Positions 38,431-53,200 of a stretch of DNA of 64,000 nt are shown here, piece by piece. This DNA is from Siphlonurus alternatus (taxonomy: Eukaryota > Arthropoda > Insecta > Ephemeroptera > Siphlonuridae): the NCBI GenBank assembly GCA_949825025.1, contig OX463781.1:29645192-29709191 (forward strand). The letters are read 5' to 3'. The position numbers were made by a program, and so were the translations under genes. The notes below the pieces were generated by a model, which worked only from the letters and a program-made list of their open reading frames with translations, was not told the DNA's origin and did no database searches. Each line of letters begins with the position of its first letter. The stretch's first letter is position 1.

Positions 38431-41027
38431 TACAAAACACTCGCTAAATTTAATATATATAAAAAAATCTATATTTTCAATACATAAAAAAATGTATATA
38501 TATATCATAAGCAAAAATATAGTAAATTGAAGCTTTCATTTAAATGACAGTGGATTTACAACTTCTCTTTTTTTTAAAGCAGATTTTTTATAAAATAGTG
38601 TGAGCGTCTGCTGTATAAAATATTGGAGAAAATTCAAGACATCTCTCTATAAAGTTATGCTGCCGATGACTGTGAAGTTATTATTAAAAAAAAGGTCTTT
38701 CTCGTTATATTTTTTATTTTAAAAATCGAAATATATTCAATAATGCTTACTCTACTTTTCTACATTGGGTGTATTATGTATATATAAGAAAATCCAATAA
38801 GTTATCGGTAAATTGATACTGTGTTAAAAATTGGCTTAATCTTTTTTCTTTTAGAATAAAAGAGCAGAAAAGTGTGAGAGAAGATATTATAATAAAAAAT
38901 TTGGAGCTTAGAGTTTTTGTTAGATTTCTCTTTTAAAATGATGCTAACGCTTACAGTCCCAAGTAAAAGGGAGTAATTCAAAGTGGTAGGGGTCTTCTGT
39001 ACCCTAATTATGGTGATTTCACTGATTATGTACTTCAAGTCGTTTTTACCAAAAGCACCACGTTCTTCGTAAATATAAGAGCAGTTATGTTGAAAAAAGA
39101 TAATTTCATGGAACAAAAAAGGTCCTTTGAAATATTTGAACAATCAAATGTAAAATTTAATTCAAGGAAATGGACAAATTTTAAATTTATTTTAAACAGA
39201 ATACGAGAGAAGGAAATGTAAAAACGTTTCATTGTACAAAAACAAGCACACTTACCATTCATAATAATGATTATTTTCTTTGTTTGAAATACGTTGATTT
39301 TCTACTGTTGAGTACTTTTTATAATGATCAATTATAACATTACTAGATACAAAATAGGTCAATAATATGCTTCAGAATTAAGTTACGAATAACTTTATTG
39401 AATGAAGAATCGTATTAAGACATTATTATTAATTTTTATTATATTTCTATAGTTACTCGCAATTAAAGCAACTTTTTTTCAAACACTTTAAACTTATTAT
39501 TTTATATCTTACAAGTTAATCGATAATATTTTATTAAGTTTTACTTCATTTATCACATTATTTGTGTCAATATATTAATCAAGAGAGTATTCACTAAGTC
39601 TAAATTATATTAAACTTTACCACACGCTGTTTGACAGTGACGTGCGCTTTAATCACATATATACTATATATATTCCTCTCTCAGCATACCCGCATTGCAT
39701 CCTTCTCTGACTGCATGCATGCATGCACATATATTATAATGCATGCAAACTTGTGCAATGCGACAATCGTAATGCCAACAATCAATCTTAGTGACTGTAA
39801 CAATGCATGGAGATAATACATTACATCTCCAACAATGCTCGCCATTTCATAGTATGTGCGGATGTTGAAATAGCCCACTAAACTTGTCACATTTTTAGCC
39901 CTCCTAGTTTTATATTATCATCCTTGTGAAAAAGAATTAAATGTCTTCCCTTTTTAGATTTAGTGGTATACTATAATAAAAAAGGAGTAATTCTTAAGTT
40001 ATAGCATCAATATAAGTCAAGATCTTATAGTTGTTGTGATTTAAGACAATACCATGCAGTTAAAATTGGTTTAGGGTTCAATAATAGAAAAATATTTTGG
40101 ATTTGAAAACCTTATTTTACAAACTTTTGATATTTAAAAATTTACAATAAGTTTGAAAAAAAAATATTCAATTTGAAACAAAACTTATTTAAGACTTTTA
40201 AACTGTACTTGAAAATTAGTTAAGTTTTGAATGTTGTTTTAAGAAGTAATAAATTTTATTACTTAAATAGTATAGCTTTCGTTTAAAGTAATAAAAAATG
40301 TGCAGACAAATTGATTTTAATACAAGGTTAAATAATTACTTAATTTATTTACAAAAATACTCTCACTTTTAATTCAAAACGTGTCATTGACCTATAATAC
40401 CTAATAAAATTATTTTGTTTAACGATTTGTGTACGTTGTTTTTTTTTTAAGCATAGGAAATCGATTGAAAACTACAGCAATAAGCATTCAGCTGTCAAGT
40501 TTCATATCTTGGCTAACTTCTTTACATCGACCAGAAAAAAAAATCGTGCAATCATGTTTCTTAAAAGTTAAAAATAGAATAGCAGATATAAATTGACATT
40601 CCTAAAAAACATTCAGTAAAAGATTGAGTATAAGAGTTGTTTATAATAAATGCTTTACATTTTAACAAAAGTAAAGATTTTTCCATCTAAAATAAATACT
40701 TCGATTTGTAAAGTAAAGAAAGCCATAAATCAGTTTCCATCAGAGTGTGCTAAATTCCATGTTGGATTCAATATTTTTCCAGCGTCGGTGAAATATGGGA
40801 CGTCTGATGAATCTGCTAGGTTGCACGTGACAGCAGCGACCCACCGACTCTTGGTGGAGGATAATTCACAGCTCAAATTTCATTTCGCGCTTCCACGCAC
40901 CAATTTTGACAGCGCACACAAAAACTTATCATATTACTTTGACATTGATACTGAAAAAATAATAATAATACCTTTATCCACTGTTTTTTTTTTATCAATA
41001 ATAAATCAAATTTTATCAAAAAAATAT
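38431..41027. other. AT-rich intergenic stretch
   Basis: No gene recognised. A TGCATGCATGCATGCA run lies at 39,711-39,727. A plus frame from 40,650 contains about 100 codons of ordinary composition (middle part 40,740-40,930 is GC-richer) before running into the AT tract. It has no recognisable domain and is not called as a gene. Confidence 0.45.
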
Positions 41028-41315
<288 letters not shown>

Positions 41316-41469
41316 AAAATAATACATGCTAATTATGTTTTATAAATGATAACAAATCTCTGAATTATCAATTGTATAATGATGATGATGTATCGAGTGA
41401 CTTTCTGAAAGGTAAAGAATTGATGACATGAATCTAGAGGAACGATTGACAAACGAATAGCGATTATCC

Positions 41470-41670
41470 TCTCTTACGTCACGTCGGCTTGACGCTTTGT
41501 TCACCCCCCCCCTCTTCTCTCACTGCCTAATCTGGTGATCAATCACTCGCAGCCTCCTCCCTCAGGAGCCGCTGGTCGCCGACTGCCCAGCACTACGCCA
41601 GCAACATCTCCCACGAGACCTCGTCACGTTTGGACGAGGTCGCACGCAGAAACGTGGGGAGAGAGAAAAC
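41470..41670. promoter_or_regulatory. GC-elevated pocket
   Basis: A GC-rich island with a CCCCCCCCC run near 41,505, GCCGCTGGTCGCCGACTGCC near 41,567 and two related words, ACCTCGTCACG and GACGAGGTCGCACG. No coding frame of note. A regulatory role is inferred from composition only. Confidence 0.3.
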
Positions 41671-41947
41671 AAGTATTTAACGCCAAGATAATATAACATA
41701 TAAATTTATAGAAAATTATACATCAATCAAATGGTAAAAAAACTATACTTAAGTATAAAATGTTAAACTGTTTTAAAGATGTATGTAGTAACATATAATT
41801 AGCATTCTCAATGAAAATAAAGAGTTGCAAAATTTTAATTTTAATTACTATTGTTCTCATTAATAACCTTACTTTATGAAGACAAGTGAATGTATTTGAA
41901 AAATTATTTCTTTATCTTTGTAAGAACGCCAAATGTACACTCGTTTG
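41671..41947. other. AT-rich intergenic stretch
   Basis: Nothing recognised. Confidence 0.5.
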
Positions 41948-42050
41948 CCTTGGAAAATTTCCCACTTGCAGCCTTGTTAATCACCATGCCCTGTGTTATT
42001 CTTAAGGTACATGGTGATTAACAAGGCCACAAGTGGGAAATTTTCCGAGG
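41948..42050. repeat. 103-nt hairpin with 41-bp stem (small MITE or miRNA-like)
   Basis: The left arm 41,948-41,988 (begins CCTTGGAAAATTTCCCACTT, ends TTAATCACCATG) and the complement of the right arm 42,010-42,050 (begins CCTCGGAAAATTTCCCACTT) match at 38 of 41 positions around a 21-nt loop. The stem is longer and more perfect than most animal miRNA precursors (typical stem about 30-35 bp with bulges), which favours a young MITE or a small inverted duplication. It could still act as a small-RNA precursor if transcribed. Confidence 0.85.
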
Positions 42051-43300
42051 TGACGACTATATACACTTCATTGAAATAAATATTTCAGATTTGACCATAT
42101 ATAAAAATAACCGGATTGAACATTTATTTTTGAATGGAGTATACAATAAGAGACTTAAATTATTTTTAGTTTAATAACGACAATTAATGACTCTTACTAT
42201 TTATATAATATAAAAATATATATATTTTTTCTTGGTATATGCTAGGAAAATTAAATCAATTGTGTGCCAATTTTAATTCTTTACCCTTCTTTATTTTATT
42301 ACTAACTGTAATTAATAAATATTTCTATTTACTAATTAATTTTGTGATGAATTAATAAAATAAAAATATAAAAAATCATTCTCATCAAAAATTTCAATAG
42401 AAGTAAAGTTTTGTCAATTAAAATAATTTCCAATTATTCTTAATTTAAAAGTTTAAAAGACATTATTTTGCAAACTTGGAGTTAAGTTTGTAAAAACCTT
42501 ATATTTTTTTCGTAAACTTATTATGTTTTTTTATTTATGTAGTTAAGTTAAAGTTAACATTTAAAAAAAAATCACCTTATTTCGCAAGACCAGTGAGAAA
42601 ATTGTGCTCGACAACAACAACAGGACAACAGCAGGCTTGAAATGACAAGGATAATCTGCATGCAGAGATCTAAGTAAGAGTACACGCCGCTGCTGCTGCT
42701 GGTAGCATTGCGACTCTCATGCAGTTAGCAGTTTTTTGCTCGTTTGTTTTCACAACAACAACTATATGTTTCACTCTCTTTATTTTCTGTTGATGTTACA
42801 GCCAGGCTTTATGTCAGCTGCTGAGACTGCATATACTAGATGTTGTTGTTGTTGTTGTTGGTACATATATGCATATACTATGAAGGAGAGCTTTGAGTGT
42901 TCTCTACAGGGATCTTATAACATTGCAAGCTCACAGAATGTAGCAAGCAAGTAGCAACTCCTTTATAGTATATACAGTATAATACTCTCACTCTCTTGCT
43001 ACCCCGTAGAGAATATAATATACCAGGCAATCGTCGCTCTATACCCGCCTTTCTCACGTCATTTAAAAAAAAAATCTGGGACATGGCCAGGGAAAAAAAA
43101 ATCCAAGATAAATTCAATTTTATACTTATTTTTTCTTGAATCAAAAATACTTTTATAGTAAGTGTATTACAATGTTTTTGACACAAAATATTCACAAAAA
43201 AGTAAAAAAGTGAATAGTAATAAAAAATTTGATGTTCTACATCAGCACTTAAAAATATTGAAAGATAAAATAAAAAATTGTGACGTTTAACTGAGATGGT
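42051..43300. other. AT-rich intergenic stretch with TTG tract
   Basis: No gene recognised. A short TGTTGT tract (42,840-42,859) and CTGCTGCTGCTG near 42,690 are trinucleotide runs. Confidence 0.5.
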
Positions 43301-43304
43301 TTGT

Positions 43305-43500
43305 GGTTGTCTTCTTGATTTGGTGTTAGAGATGTCAGGTAATGGTGTCACCATGAACGGCGCTTGAGGACGCGTTGGACATGACGTCTTGCTGACTCGT
43401 CCCCAGGCTCTTCCAAGGCACCCTGGCGGCCACAGACTTGACAGGCTGCAAGAGTCAGCACAAAACCAACCCCTCCGGTCACCACCAACAAACATGAAAG
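43305..43500. other. GC-elevated pocket with minus-strand open frame
   Basis: A minus-strand frame opens with ATG at 43,493-43,495 and has about 75 codons of ordinary composition (Ser, Pro, Arg, Gly-rich; includes SLWPPGCLGRAWGRV and FMVTPLPDISNTKS). It then passes into Phe/Ile/Tyr-rich AT sequence as far as 42,878. No domain is recognised. It may be a real exon followed by read-through into non-coding DNA, or a GC pocket that happens to lack stops. Confidence 0.2.
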
Positions 43501-44885
<1,385 letters not shown>

Positions 44886-45189
44886 CAAAATGCCATGCAG
44901 ACTCACACAATATAATATGGGACATTTATTAAAATATCAAGAACACTTCAAATATATTTCAAAACCTTTTCAAACAAAGTATAGAAATACCTTTAAAAAA
45001 AATCTCAACTGACAGCATATTGATTAAATATTAACCAAAATGATTATGAAATGATATATTTTTATTAATCTTATTAATTCAAACTTTTCAATGACATTAA
45101 CTTTTTTTTCTGACCTTAATTATCACTATATATATATCGTTCACATGATATTATACATAGGATCTTTAGTGACTGTAATATCGATTACG

Positions 45190-45430
45190 GGGAGGCTATC
45201 AGTATACAAGGGGGTGGTGGGGGGTGCACATCCCCCGGGGAATGGCGAGTGCATCAGCTCCATCAATCACCGCGATAAGCCGTTGGAAAAACTTGAAGTG
45301 AGCAGCTCTGGACGGTGCAGTTACAAAAACAGTCCTCGTTCTGCTATATAGCGACGAGTGCTCGGCTGCAGGACAACTTCTATTCCAATTACGGCAGTGA
45401 CCTCGCCAGCTGCTGCACACACTAGTAGAA
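45190..45430. promoter_or_regulatory. GC-elevated pocket
   Basis: A GC-rich island with GGGGGTGGTGGGGGGTGC near 45,210, CCCCCGGGG near 45,232 and CAGCTGCTGC. Short frames on both strands (plus 45,091-45,351, minus 45,199-45,510) overlap completely and neither shows a domain. Confidence 0.25.
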
Positions 45431-48400
45431 AAAGAACCACGCAATTTATGAGGAAAACTTAGTACAAAAAATATATATATGATGTATACTAAATTAAACT
45501 TAGTTGACAAAAATAGTATTTTAAAAGCTTTTCACGTATTCCATTAAAAATATAATAATTTTGATATTTTTTTTTTTTTAATATTAAAGACTACTTGATG
45601 TTAAAATAAAATAGAATTTTATAAAAATATTTTATGTTGAAAAGTTTTATAAAAATATTAATTTTTGCTACAAACAATGTATGATGATTTTTTTATATGT
45701 ATAAATTCTAAAGAGACGTGTTTTATGAGAATTTTGTTTATGTTAGCTTTAAAGAAACGTTGAGCACACGTGGCAGTGAGCTGTGCACATTTACAAGCCA
45801 GTAAGTGTGCATACAAAACAGTCGATTAGTTTGCTAGACTTGCAACACCAAACCATCGGCTTAACTCTTTCTCTTTGCGTTTTTATTGGCAAAAAAGTAA
45901 TTATAGCGTAGGAGACGCTTGGTTTACTTTGAAAATTACCTTCTCCCACTCAATTCATGCTAACGAATTAATGAAAAAAAACACAGAATAACAAACACCA
46001 AGATAAAATTAGATTAAAATTGAACTTTTTTAATATTGATTTAAATTTTAATAACTATTATAAAAGTGACATAAAATAAAATTGGCTATATTTTTCTTTT
46101 TTTAATTTCATTTATATTATATATATATATATATATATATTGACTTCAAAGCTAACTTTTTTAATTAATTATCATGATTAATGGTAAAATACATTTTTCA
46201 TTGTGTATAAAAATTTATATAATCAATAAATGAAGATCAGTTTATTATAAAATGCATGAAACACGTGCTTTTATTTTTTATCTCTTGCCGAAATTTTCCT
46301 TCTCGACTTGCCAGTCATTTTATATTCTAGTTGGACGGAGGCTGTCTGTGATCTTCGCCTCGGGAGTTCCTTATCTCGTTATCACACTGGTTTGCCGACC
46401 AGTTAGCTATTCTCTAGCCTAGGTTATGAGGAACATTATCAACCTACTATCTTCTTACAAATTGTCTCACTAAATTTATAAAATAAGTTCCTTATCACAG
46501 AGACTAGCATATAGTAGTCTGACAGAAGGAGACGAGGGATCCAAGGTAACGAGCAACATCACTCGTTCATCGTCTCTCTCTTCCACTTCCTCTCAGTCTC
46601 TCTCTTTCTCTCTCTATAGTGATTAGCGTCTAATAAGCTACTATTAAAAATTAGCCATGAAATACGATTACACCCGCTTCGATGATGTCAGAAACGTTAT
46701 AATATATATTTTTTATTTTAACACAATTTACACTCAACGTTGAAATTTTAGCATGATTTTTGTTTTTAAGATGTTCATTTTCTCTCTTAAATGAATTCTC
46801 AGAGATTTAATCTTCTTATACATCATTAAAATATAAATTTGTTTAAAACTTGATGTAAAATTTTAGATTTTATTTCTTCGTTTCTATAAATATTTGATAC
46901 TTAATAAAACAAAGAATATAATACAATATTATATCTCATTTTTTAAATTCCTCTTTTAAATCTCAGCATTTGTAAAAGATAAGTTTAAAAATTAACCATT
47001 GCATGATATACTAAAATCCTTCAACGAATATATTCAAATAAATAATTAAATCTTCATTTTAATGGTACAAAAATTTTGTCTTTTTAATTTTTAAACGTTT
47101 TTTTTTTTTTTTTTTTAACTATCATGCCTCATGAAATGTTTTACATTTTATTATTAAGAGAAGAATCTTTTCATGCTATGTAAATAGATTTTTTTTTTTT
47201 TTTTTTTTAAGAAAAAGTTTGTTTGAATTTCTACAAAAATAAAGACTATGAGTTGATGACAGCCAAGTCACTTATAACTTAAAGTTTATTTCATCGAGAT
47301 AAAGTGAAATTCATAAACTATATTATAAAAAATAATAAAAATTAATATTTATATTTCAAATACAGGTTTTCAATTAAGTATAAATAATTTATATTCATGT
47401 TTTAACTTAAAATTCTTATTCAAAAACGAAAAAAAAAAATAATTAATGCTATACTACTTTTAAGTTTCATGGATAATTAATTTTCCATGTACGTTGGTTG
47501 GCCTTAAAAAGGTAACGAAGTAAACTGTTCAATTTACGTTTAAAATATCTGAAAGTGAAATAGAACTCACACATATATTATATTTTTTGTAAGTATAAAT
47601 ATAATCATATAAGTGTGAGGGCTTGGCAATCTAAACTGGAAGTATTTTGCGTATAAGGTCAATATATTTTTATGAAAGATAAGAAAGTGACCCTTAAGAG
47701 TAGATATGTTTGCAAGTATTAAAAGATGATGGAGACTCAGGTTTCGTGACGTCATTCTTTAGATATATGAATTTGACAATATTTAAGGAGTCTGCCTCTG
47801 GCGCAATATTTTCTAGGGTTTATTTAGTCGAAAAGAAAAGGAGAATAGAGGAAAGGGATGAGGAGGATCTCGCTAGCGTCCCAATTACAGCACGACGTAT
47901 ATATATTATATAATAGCAGCTAGCGTGGAGGCAGCAGCGTGTGGCAGCCAAGCTAGGAGTTTATGTTCGACCCTTATTTAATATGCGAGAAGTTCCCACT
48001 AAAACCTTCTTCCTCCCTTCTCCATATAATCCTACAGCACCAGTAACAGCCTACTGAGGTACTACACTTTGTGTGTGTATTTTATACATCGTCTTTCATA
48101 GAACGCTTTTACGGCTGCTAACAAAGAAAAAAAGATGAAGAAATATATTTAGTAGAAGAAAGTGTTGAGACCAAACCCCTTTTCTCTTTCAGTCATTCTC
48201 AATATCAAAGAAGCAAATCTACAAGAAAATGTTTTAATATTTAATGTATTCAGCTTTAAAAAAGAGATAGTTTAAAAAAATAATAAGACAATTATTTTTT
48301 TTAATGCTCAAATTCTCTCTATTAATACTTATATTTCTCCAATTAATTTTAAGTGTACTGAAAGTAATAAAAATTAACGTACTCATAAATTAATTTAAAA

Positions 48401-48575
48401 CAAATAACAATAATGTTTGTTTTTTATTATACTTTTTTAAAATAAAAGAACACTGATGGAGTTATTATAACTATCGATACTCAAGCTTTTTTTTCAATTA
48501 ATTTTGATAGCTATAATTAGCACAAAAAATTAAATCTACCTGCACGTCTCTAATTGGCTCTGTAAGAGAATAGGC
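45431..48575. other. AT-rich intergenic stretch
   Basis: No gene recognised. Contains a (TA)n run at 46,119-46,140, T runs at 47,099-47,116 and 47,190-47,208, and CT-rich text at 46,560-46,615. A GC-richer patch at 47,860-48,060 lacks a supported frame. Confidence 0.5.
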
Positions 48576-48660
48576 GACTAGATATTAATGCCCTTAGTGT
48601 TGAACAGTTACCTGGAAGGGACTAGATACTATTGCTTTTGGGTGTAAAACAGATCACCTG
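48576..48660. repeat. 44-bp diverged tandem duplication
   Basis: GACTAGATATTAATGCCCTT (48,576) and GACTAGATACTATTGCTTTT (48,620) begin two copies of a 44-bp unit ending ACAGTTACCTG / ACAGATCACCTG. The divergence shows it is older than the duplication at 34,461. Confidence 0.8.
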
Positions 48661-48967
48661 ATATGCTGGAGCTTCAAGAACAAAAATATGCAGTTATAAA
48701 ATATTTAAAACGAGCAACCATTATCCCTAAAATAACAAGAATTTACCTCGCCTTTATAAATATAAAACATATACACAAACAGAGCACGAGTAACGTTCAA
48801 ACTGTTCCGAGGTGTTCACCTCAAGACAAAAATTTGTTTACACCTGACTGATTTATGAACGCTTTAATTAAATCCAGTAAGGTTAAGGTTTGATTTGAAA
48901 TTTCGGAGATGAGGGAAGCGACTGTTCAATCCATTACCACTGAAGTTCACCATCCCGTACCTCCACA

Positions 48968-49188
48968 GCAACGTTTCTTCATACACGTTAAGACACGCAC
49001 ACATTTCGTGCATCAATTTCAGTAAATTTTTTAGACCCCATTGTACCGCGAAATTTCAAAAATAGCATTGCATGATGAGCGCATTCAAAGTTTCGCGGTA
49101 CGATGGGGCCTAAAATACTTGAACGTGATAATCTAAGCCCCTTAACCTTGGTCAAATCGGTGACTTAACATGTATAAAGGAACGTTGC
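48968..49188. repeat. Long imperfect hairpin, about 220 bp (MITE-like)
   Basis: Outer arms: GCAACGTTTCTTCATACACG (48,968) pairs with the complement of the right end, GCAACGTTCCTTTATACATG (49,188), continuing into TTAAGACAC/TTAAGTCAC. Inner arms: GACCCCATTGTACCGCGAAA (49,034) pairs with the complement of TTTCGCGGTACGATGGGGCC (49,091-49,110), with AGCATTGCATGATGAGCGCA in the loop. The middle of the arms has diverged. The inner part holds CpG-rich words unlike the flanks. No coding capacity. Confidence 0.8.
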
Positions 49189-49855
49189 TCCATATTGAGC
49201 TTCACATCGTCCACAAATGATGTAAGGGTAACGAAAGTTTTGTACCGAGGTGTACATTTGTTAAGAGCTATAAACAGGCTATTGCCAGGCTAATTATAAA
49301 GATAAAAATTTATAGTATTCAAGTGGCAATTATTGCAATGCTCTCTCTGTAATAAAATTTCATACTTAATGACAATGCTCTTTAAAAGACGTTGAATTGA
49401 TTATAACAATAAAAATAATCATTAAGAAAAAGTATTTTTTAAGGTTAATTGATTCCATATCATTAAATTTTTACATTAAAAATAAAATAAATAAAACTGA
49501 AAATAAAGTACCATTGAATCAAGTTGCCATTAAATTTTACTATATGTAAAAGAAGAAAAAGAAATATAGTCCCCATAAAGTCAAATATTATGCTAAAATA
49601 TTATAAAAATAAATTAAATAATTTCCACTTAACTATTAAAATAGATTATCTACATTAAGTTAGACATAAGGGCAAGCCGACGTCTCATCTAATCCGTTCC
49701 ATCAAGTCAAGAAAGAATAACTTGGACCACTTGTCTGTATATATTTATACCTAAAATGCTTCTATAGAGTAGAGGTGCAGCAACTCATTATGTATGTATA
49801 AAAGCTTGTCACCTTTTTTTTTATACAAAACGTATATAAAAAAAAATGTAATAAA
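49189..49855. other. AT-rich intergenic stretch
   Basis: Nothing recognised. Confidence 0.5.
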
Positions 49856-50022
49856 ACAAGCTTCTTTCTTGGCTCGTTTGATATCTCAGTCCAAGGATAG
49901 AAGTCATGAGGATGGCTTAGAACAGAAATCGATCGACTATTTTCGTCAACCTTCGGAACAGTTCGACAATTTAGTCAGTACCAGTTTAGCGCTAATAAAA
50001 TGAATTTTGAATTTGAATTTTA
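49856..50022 (+). mobile_element. Possible truncated retroelement 3' end
   Basis: A short frame of ordinary composition (contains LARLISQSKDRSHEDGLEQ) ends in AATAAAATGAATTTTGAATT followed by a TGAATTT repeat. An AATAAA-like word joined to (GAATTT)n is the usual look of a LINE 3' terminus. The short frame is not a protein I recognise. Limits and family are uncertain. Confidence 0.3.
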
Positions 50023-50221
50023 ATACGACATGTTGACGTCACTCGGAGACGACATTGTTGCTATAATCTATAATAACAATCGACTGCAAAGTAAGCCATC
50101 CTCTTCAATCCTATTCAGTCTACATTTTATACCAGAGTTAGTTTCTACAGCCATGGCTTATCGTCCAGTGGTCAGAAAAGAGGCGGCATTATTATTATTA
50201 TTATTATCGCGGTACGGGATC

Positions 50222-50252
<31 letters not shown>

Positions 50253-50281
50253 GAGAGAGAGACAGAGAGAGAGAGAGAGAA
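50222..50281. repeat. Imperfect (GA)n tract
   Basis: GA dinucleotides with two GACA interruptions, next to a short (TTA)n run at 50,186-50,207. Confidence 0.9.
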
Positions 50282-53200
50282 CGACCACCCCGGAGCCCTG
50301 CTCATGCATCACCTGCTCATATATGTCTGTAGCACCCGCTCTCTCTTATACTGGCCGTCATACGCATAACGAGACCAAGAAAAATGGCCCTTTGCACCAC
50401 AAACCGTATTTTATATCAAACTGACGGTCTCCACTTATTATGAACCCTTTTTTTTCTAAAATGTCACAAAATTTTCTTTCTTCAACTGCATAATCATAAT
50501 ATGTCATAGTCTTTTCTTTTTGTGTTAATAATATTTATAGTCTAAAAATGTTAAAATAAGCATGGCATTGTCTAGACTATAAAAAATGTAATATCCCCAC
50601 TAAAAAAAAGAGGAAAATTGTTATTATTTTAAAGTGGGAAAAAAAAAATTGCAAACATTTTTAGCATGTAATATTTATGAAATATATAAACAATTTTTAT
50701 ATTAATTAATAATTCATGGAGAAAAAATAAAAAAAATAAACATGGAAGAATTTGATCAAGTAATAAAGTTTATATAACATCAGGATTCATGATTATATTT
50801 TGTAAAAAATCATTATAAAAATGTCATGATGACAAAAATATATTAAATTTAAAACACAATAACCTTAAAAATATGTACAAAATTACCAAATAAATTTTAT
50901 GTACATATTTATCAATATTAAAACATGAAGTTATAATTAACCATATATAGTATATATTCATTTATACTACCACAATCATGTCATGTATAATATAAAAACC
51001 TGAGTTGTCATATTTTATGTATTTTTTTCATATTTATAGTTTTGTATGTGAATGTATTATATATAGCAAAGTTGGATAGAGGGGCTACACTTGATTCAGC
51101 AGCACACACTCCAGAAGGACATTGGAAGCACCTGCTACCATCACGAACCACATTCATACAACACACATCTATCTGGCCCCCCAATAGCAAGCAATAACAC
51201 TACAAAACATCCCTGTATGTACACATATGGACAAATAAAACGTTACAACTGTTCATTTTTTTGTAATCGATATTTTAAAACTTGTTATGATTTTAAATTA
51301 TTTTTAGAAAAATTGTCCGAAACATTCTTATCTTTTTCAAATTTTAAATCTGTATACCATTGATAATATGATCAAATCATATAAAGGTAACATTTCTACT
51401 ATCTAACATTGTACCTTGACTCCATTGACCAAGCCATAGTAGTGGCAATATCATTTCTGTAAGTGTAGGGATCACTTGCTTTTTTTTTTGTTATCTAGCA
51501 CGCACGTCGTATCCTCTTTATACAACGGTCTATCATTTCTAAGAAACCACCCTCATATCAGAAAGTAACCCTCTTGTTTCTCATATTTCTTATTTTATTT
51601 TTTCTTACTATCATATTATATGATATAGTCTCTCATCGTACAAACAATGCTTCACTGCCATGTAAACATTTATTTGCAAGTGGAAGGGTGACCAATGTAA
51701 AAAAAAAAAAATGTCACAAAATTTATTGTTTCCAGAAATTGTAGAAAGAAAATGTAATAAAAGATTCTAAAATAATGTATGTGCTTTTTTCGGAATGGAT
51801 GTCCAAAAACGTACTTTGTAATAAATTATTTTAAATATACTGAAATGGATGGTATAAATTATTATTTTAACATTATTTTTATACAAATTTTTTATAGATA
51901 TTCTTTTTTATGCATTTCATTTTTTTTTTCTTAAAATAATTCTCTGGCTTGTAAAAAAGTTAGATCTAGAGATACATATTTTTTTTAAAAAAAATATTTA
52001 TAATTAAATAAATTTGATGTATAATAAAATTTTATACAATTTAAAAGCATTTAAAAATAATATAAAAATCTTGTTATAAAAATAAATAAAATAATAAATT
52101 TTTCTTAAATTTAGTTTACTTTATTTTTTTTTTTAAATTGATTATATCATAATTTATAGAATTAAATTTATATATCACGTCTATATATTTTTTTAATAAT
52201 TTTTAAAAACCTAAGCATGAAGGAACGAGAGAAAATTTATATCTCCACGGTATAATTTTACTGAAGTGATAACATCACCGATAAATTTACCTTTCCTACA
52301 ACGTGGCCCAAAGGATTATTATTGCAAAAACGTTCTTCTTTTTTTTTTAACATTCTCTCTTATACACATCTATACCTGTATCATCTAACACCCTTGAGGG
52401 CATTAACTAAGCCAAGTTGAGTGCTAGCTAGGATATAAAATGGAATATATTTTTATTCTCTCAACTTTGTTTTCTATATTGCTTCTGATATTAGTTGCAG
52501 GTATGGGATAGAACTTTAATATAACAGCTGATAGAGTGTGATATTAAATAAACTTTTTTTTTTAACACTAATAACTTAAAGATATTCATGATAGTGTTTC
52601 ACGACGCTAGCTAACAAATCTCTTTTGCATAAATTAAAGTTTATTCTGTGGCCACATGAGGCCTAAGTTGCATATTTAAGATTTTTTTGGTATAAAATAA
52701 GGTTGTACAAAGATTTATTGATACCACAATGCAAGGTCCGTGGTTTGAGTCTTGTGGTTGCAACAAATAATATTAAGTCCCTTGGTAATAACATTATATA
52801 AGATTTACCTCTAAGTTCTAAACTTCAGTTGTAAATGTTAGAAAAGTCAATTTCAGTAGAAGTTTATTTCCTGTTAAGAGCCAATCAATCAGCTGCACGC
52901 ACAGCAAGGGAGAAGAGTGTTGGTGATTTTAGTGGCACTTAATAAAAATTAACTTGTCAAGTTTTATTGAAACACAAGTCAATCGTTCCTTCAGCTGTCT
53001 CACTTTTTAAATGTTTTGGAAAGAAGTAAAAAAATACATGATTTTTATTTATTAATCTATAATAATTTAAAAAAAAAAATCAAAATTTTATTCAACTTCC
53101 AAAGACATGTCAACAAAAAGTTTAATTTCAAGTTTAATGTAGCAAAAAATAAAAAATACTTGGATTTAAAAGAAATCAATGAACCAAGAGATAAGTTCCA

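Noticed and set aside
39711..39727. TGCATGCATGCATGCA run as a regulatory dyad
   Set aside because: A four-unit ATGC microsatellite is enough to explain it.
42878..43495. 205-codon minus frame as a complete gene
   Set aside because: Only the first 75 or so codons have ordinary composition; the rest is AT-rich Phe/Ile/Tyr text and no domain is recognised. Kept only as a possible exon.
52735..52765. GGTTTGAGTC as a Pol III B box
   Set aside because: Isolated word without A box, terminator or repeat copies.
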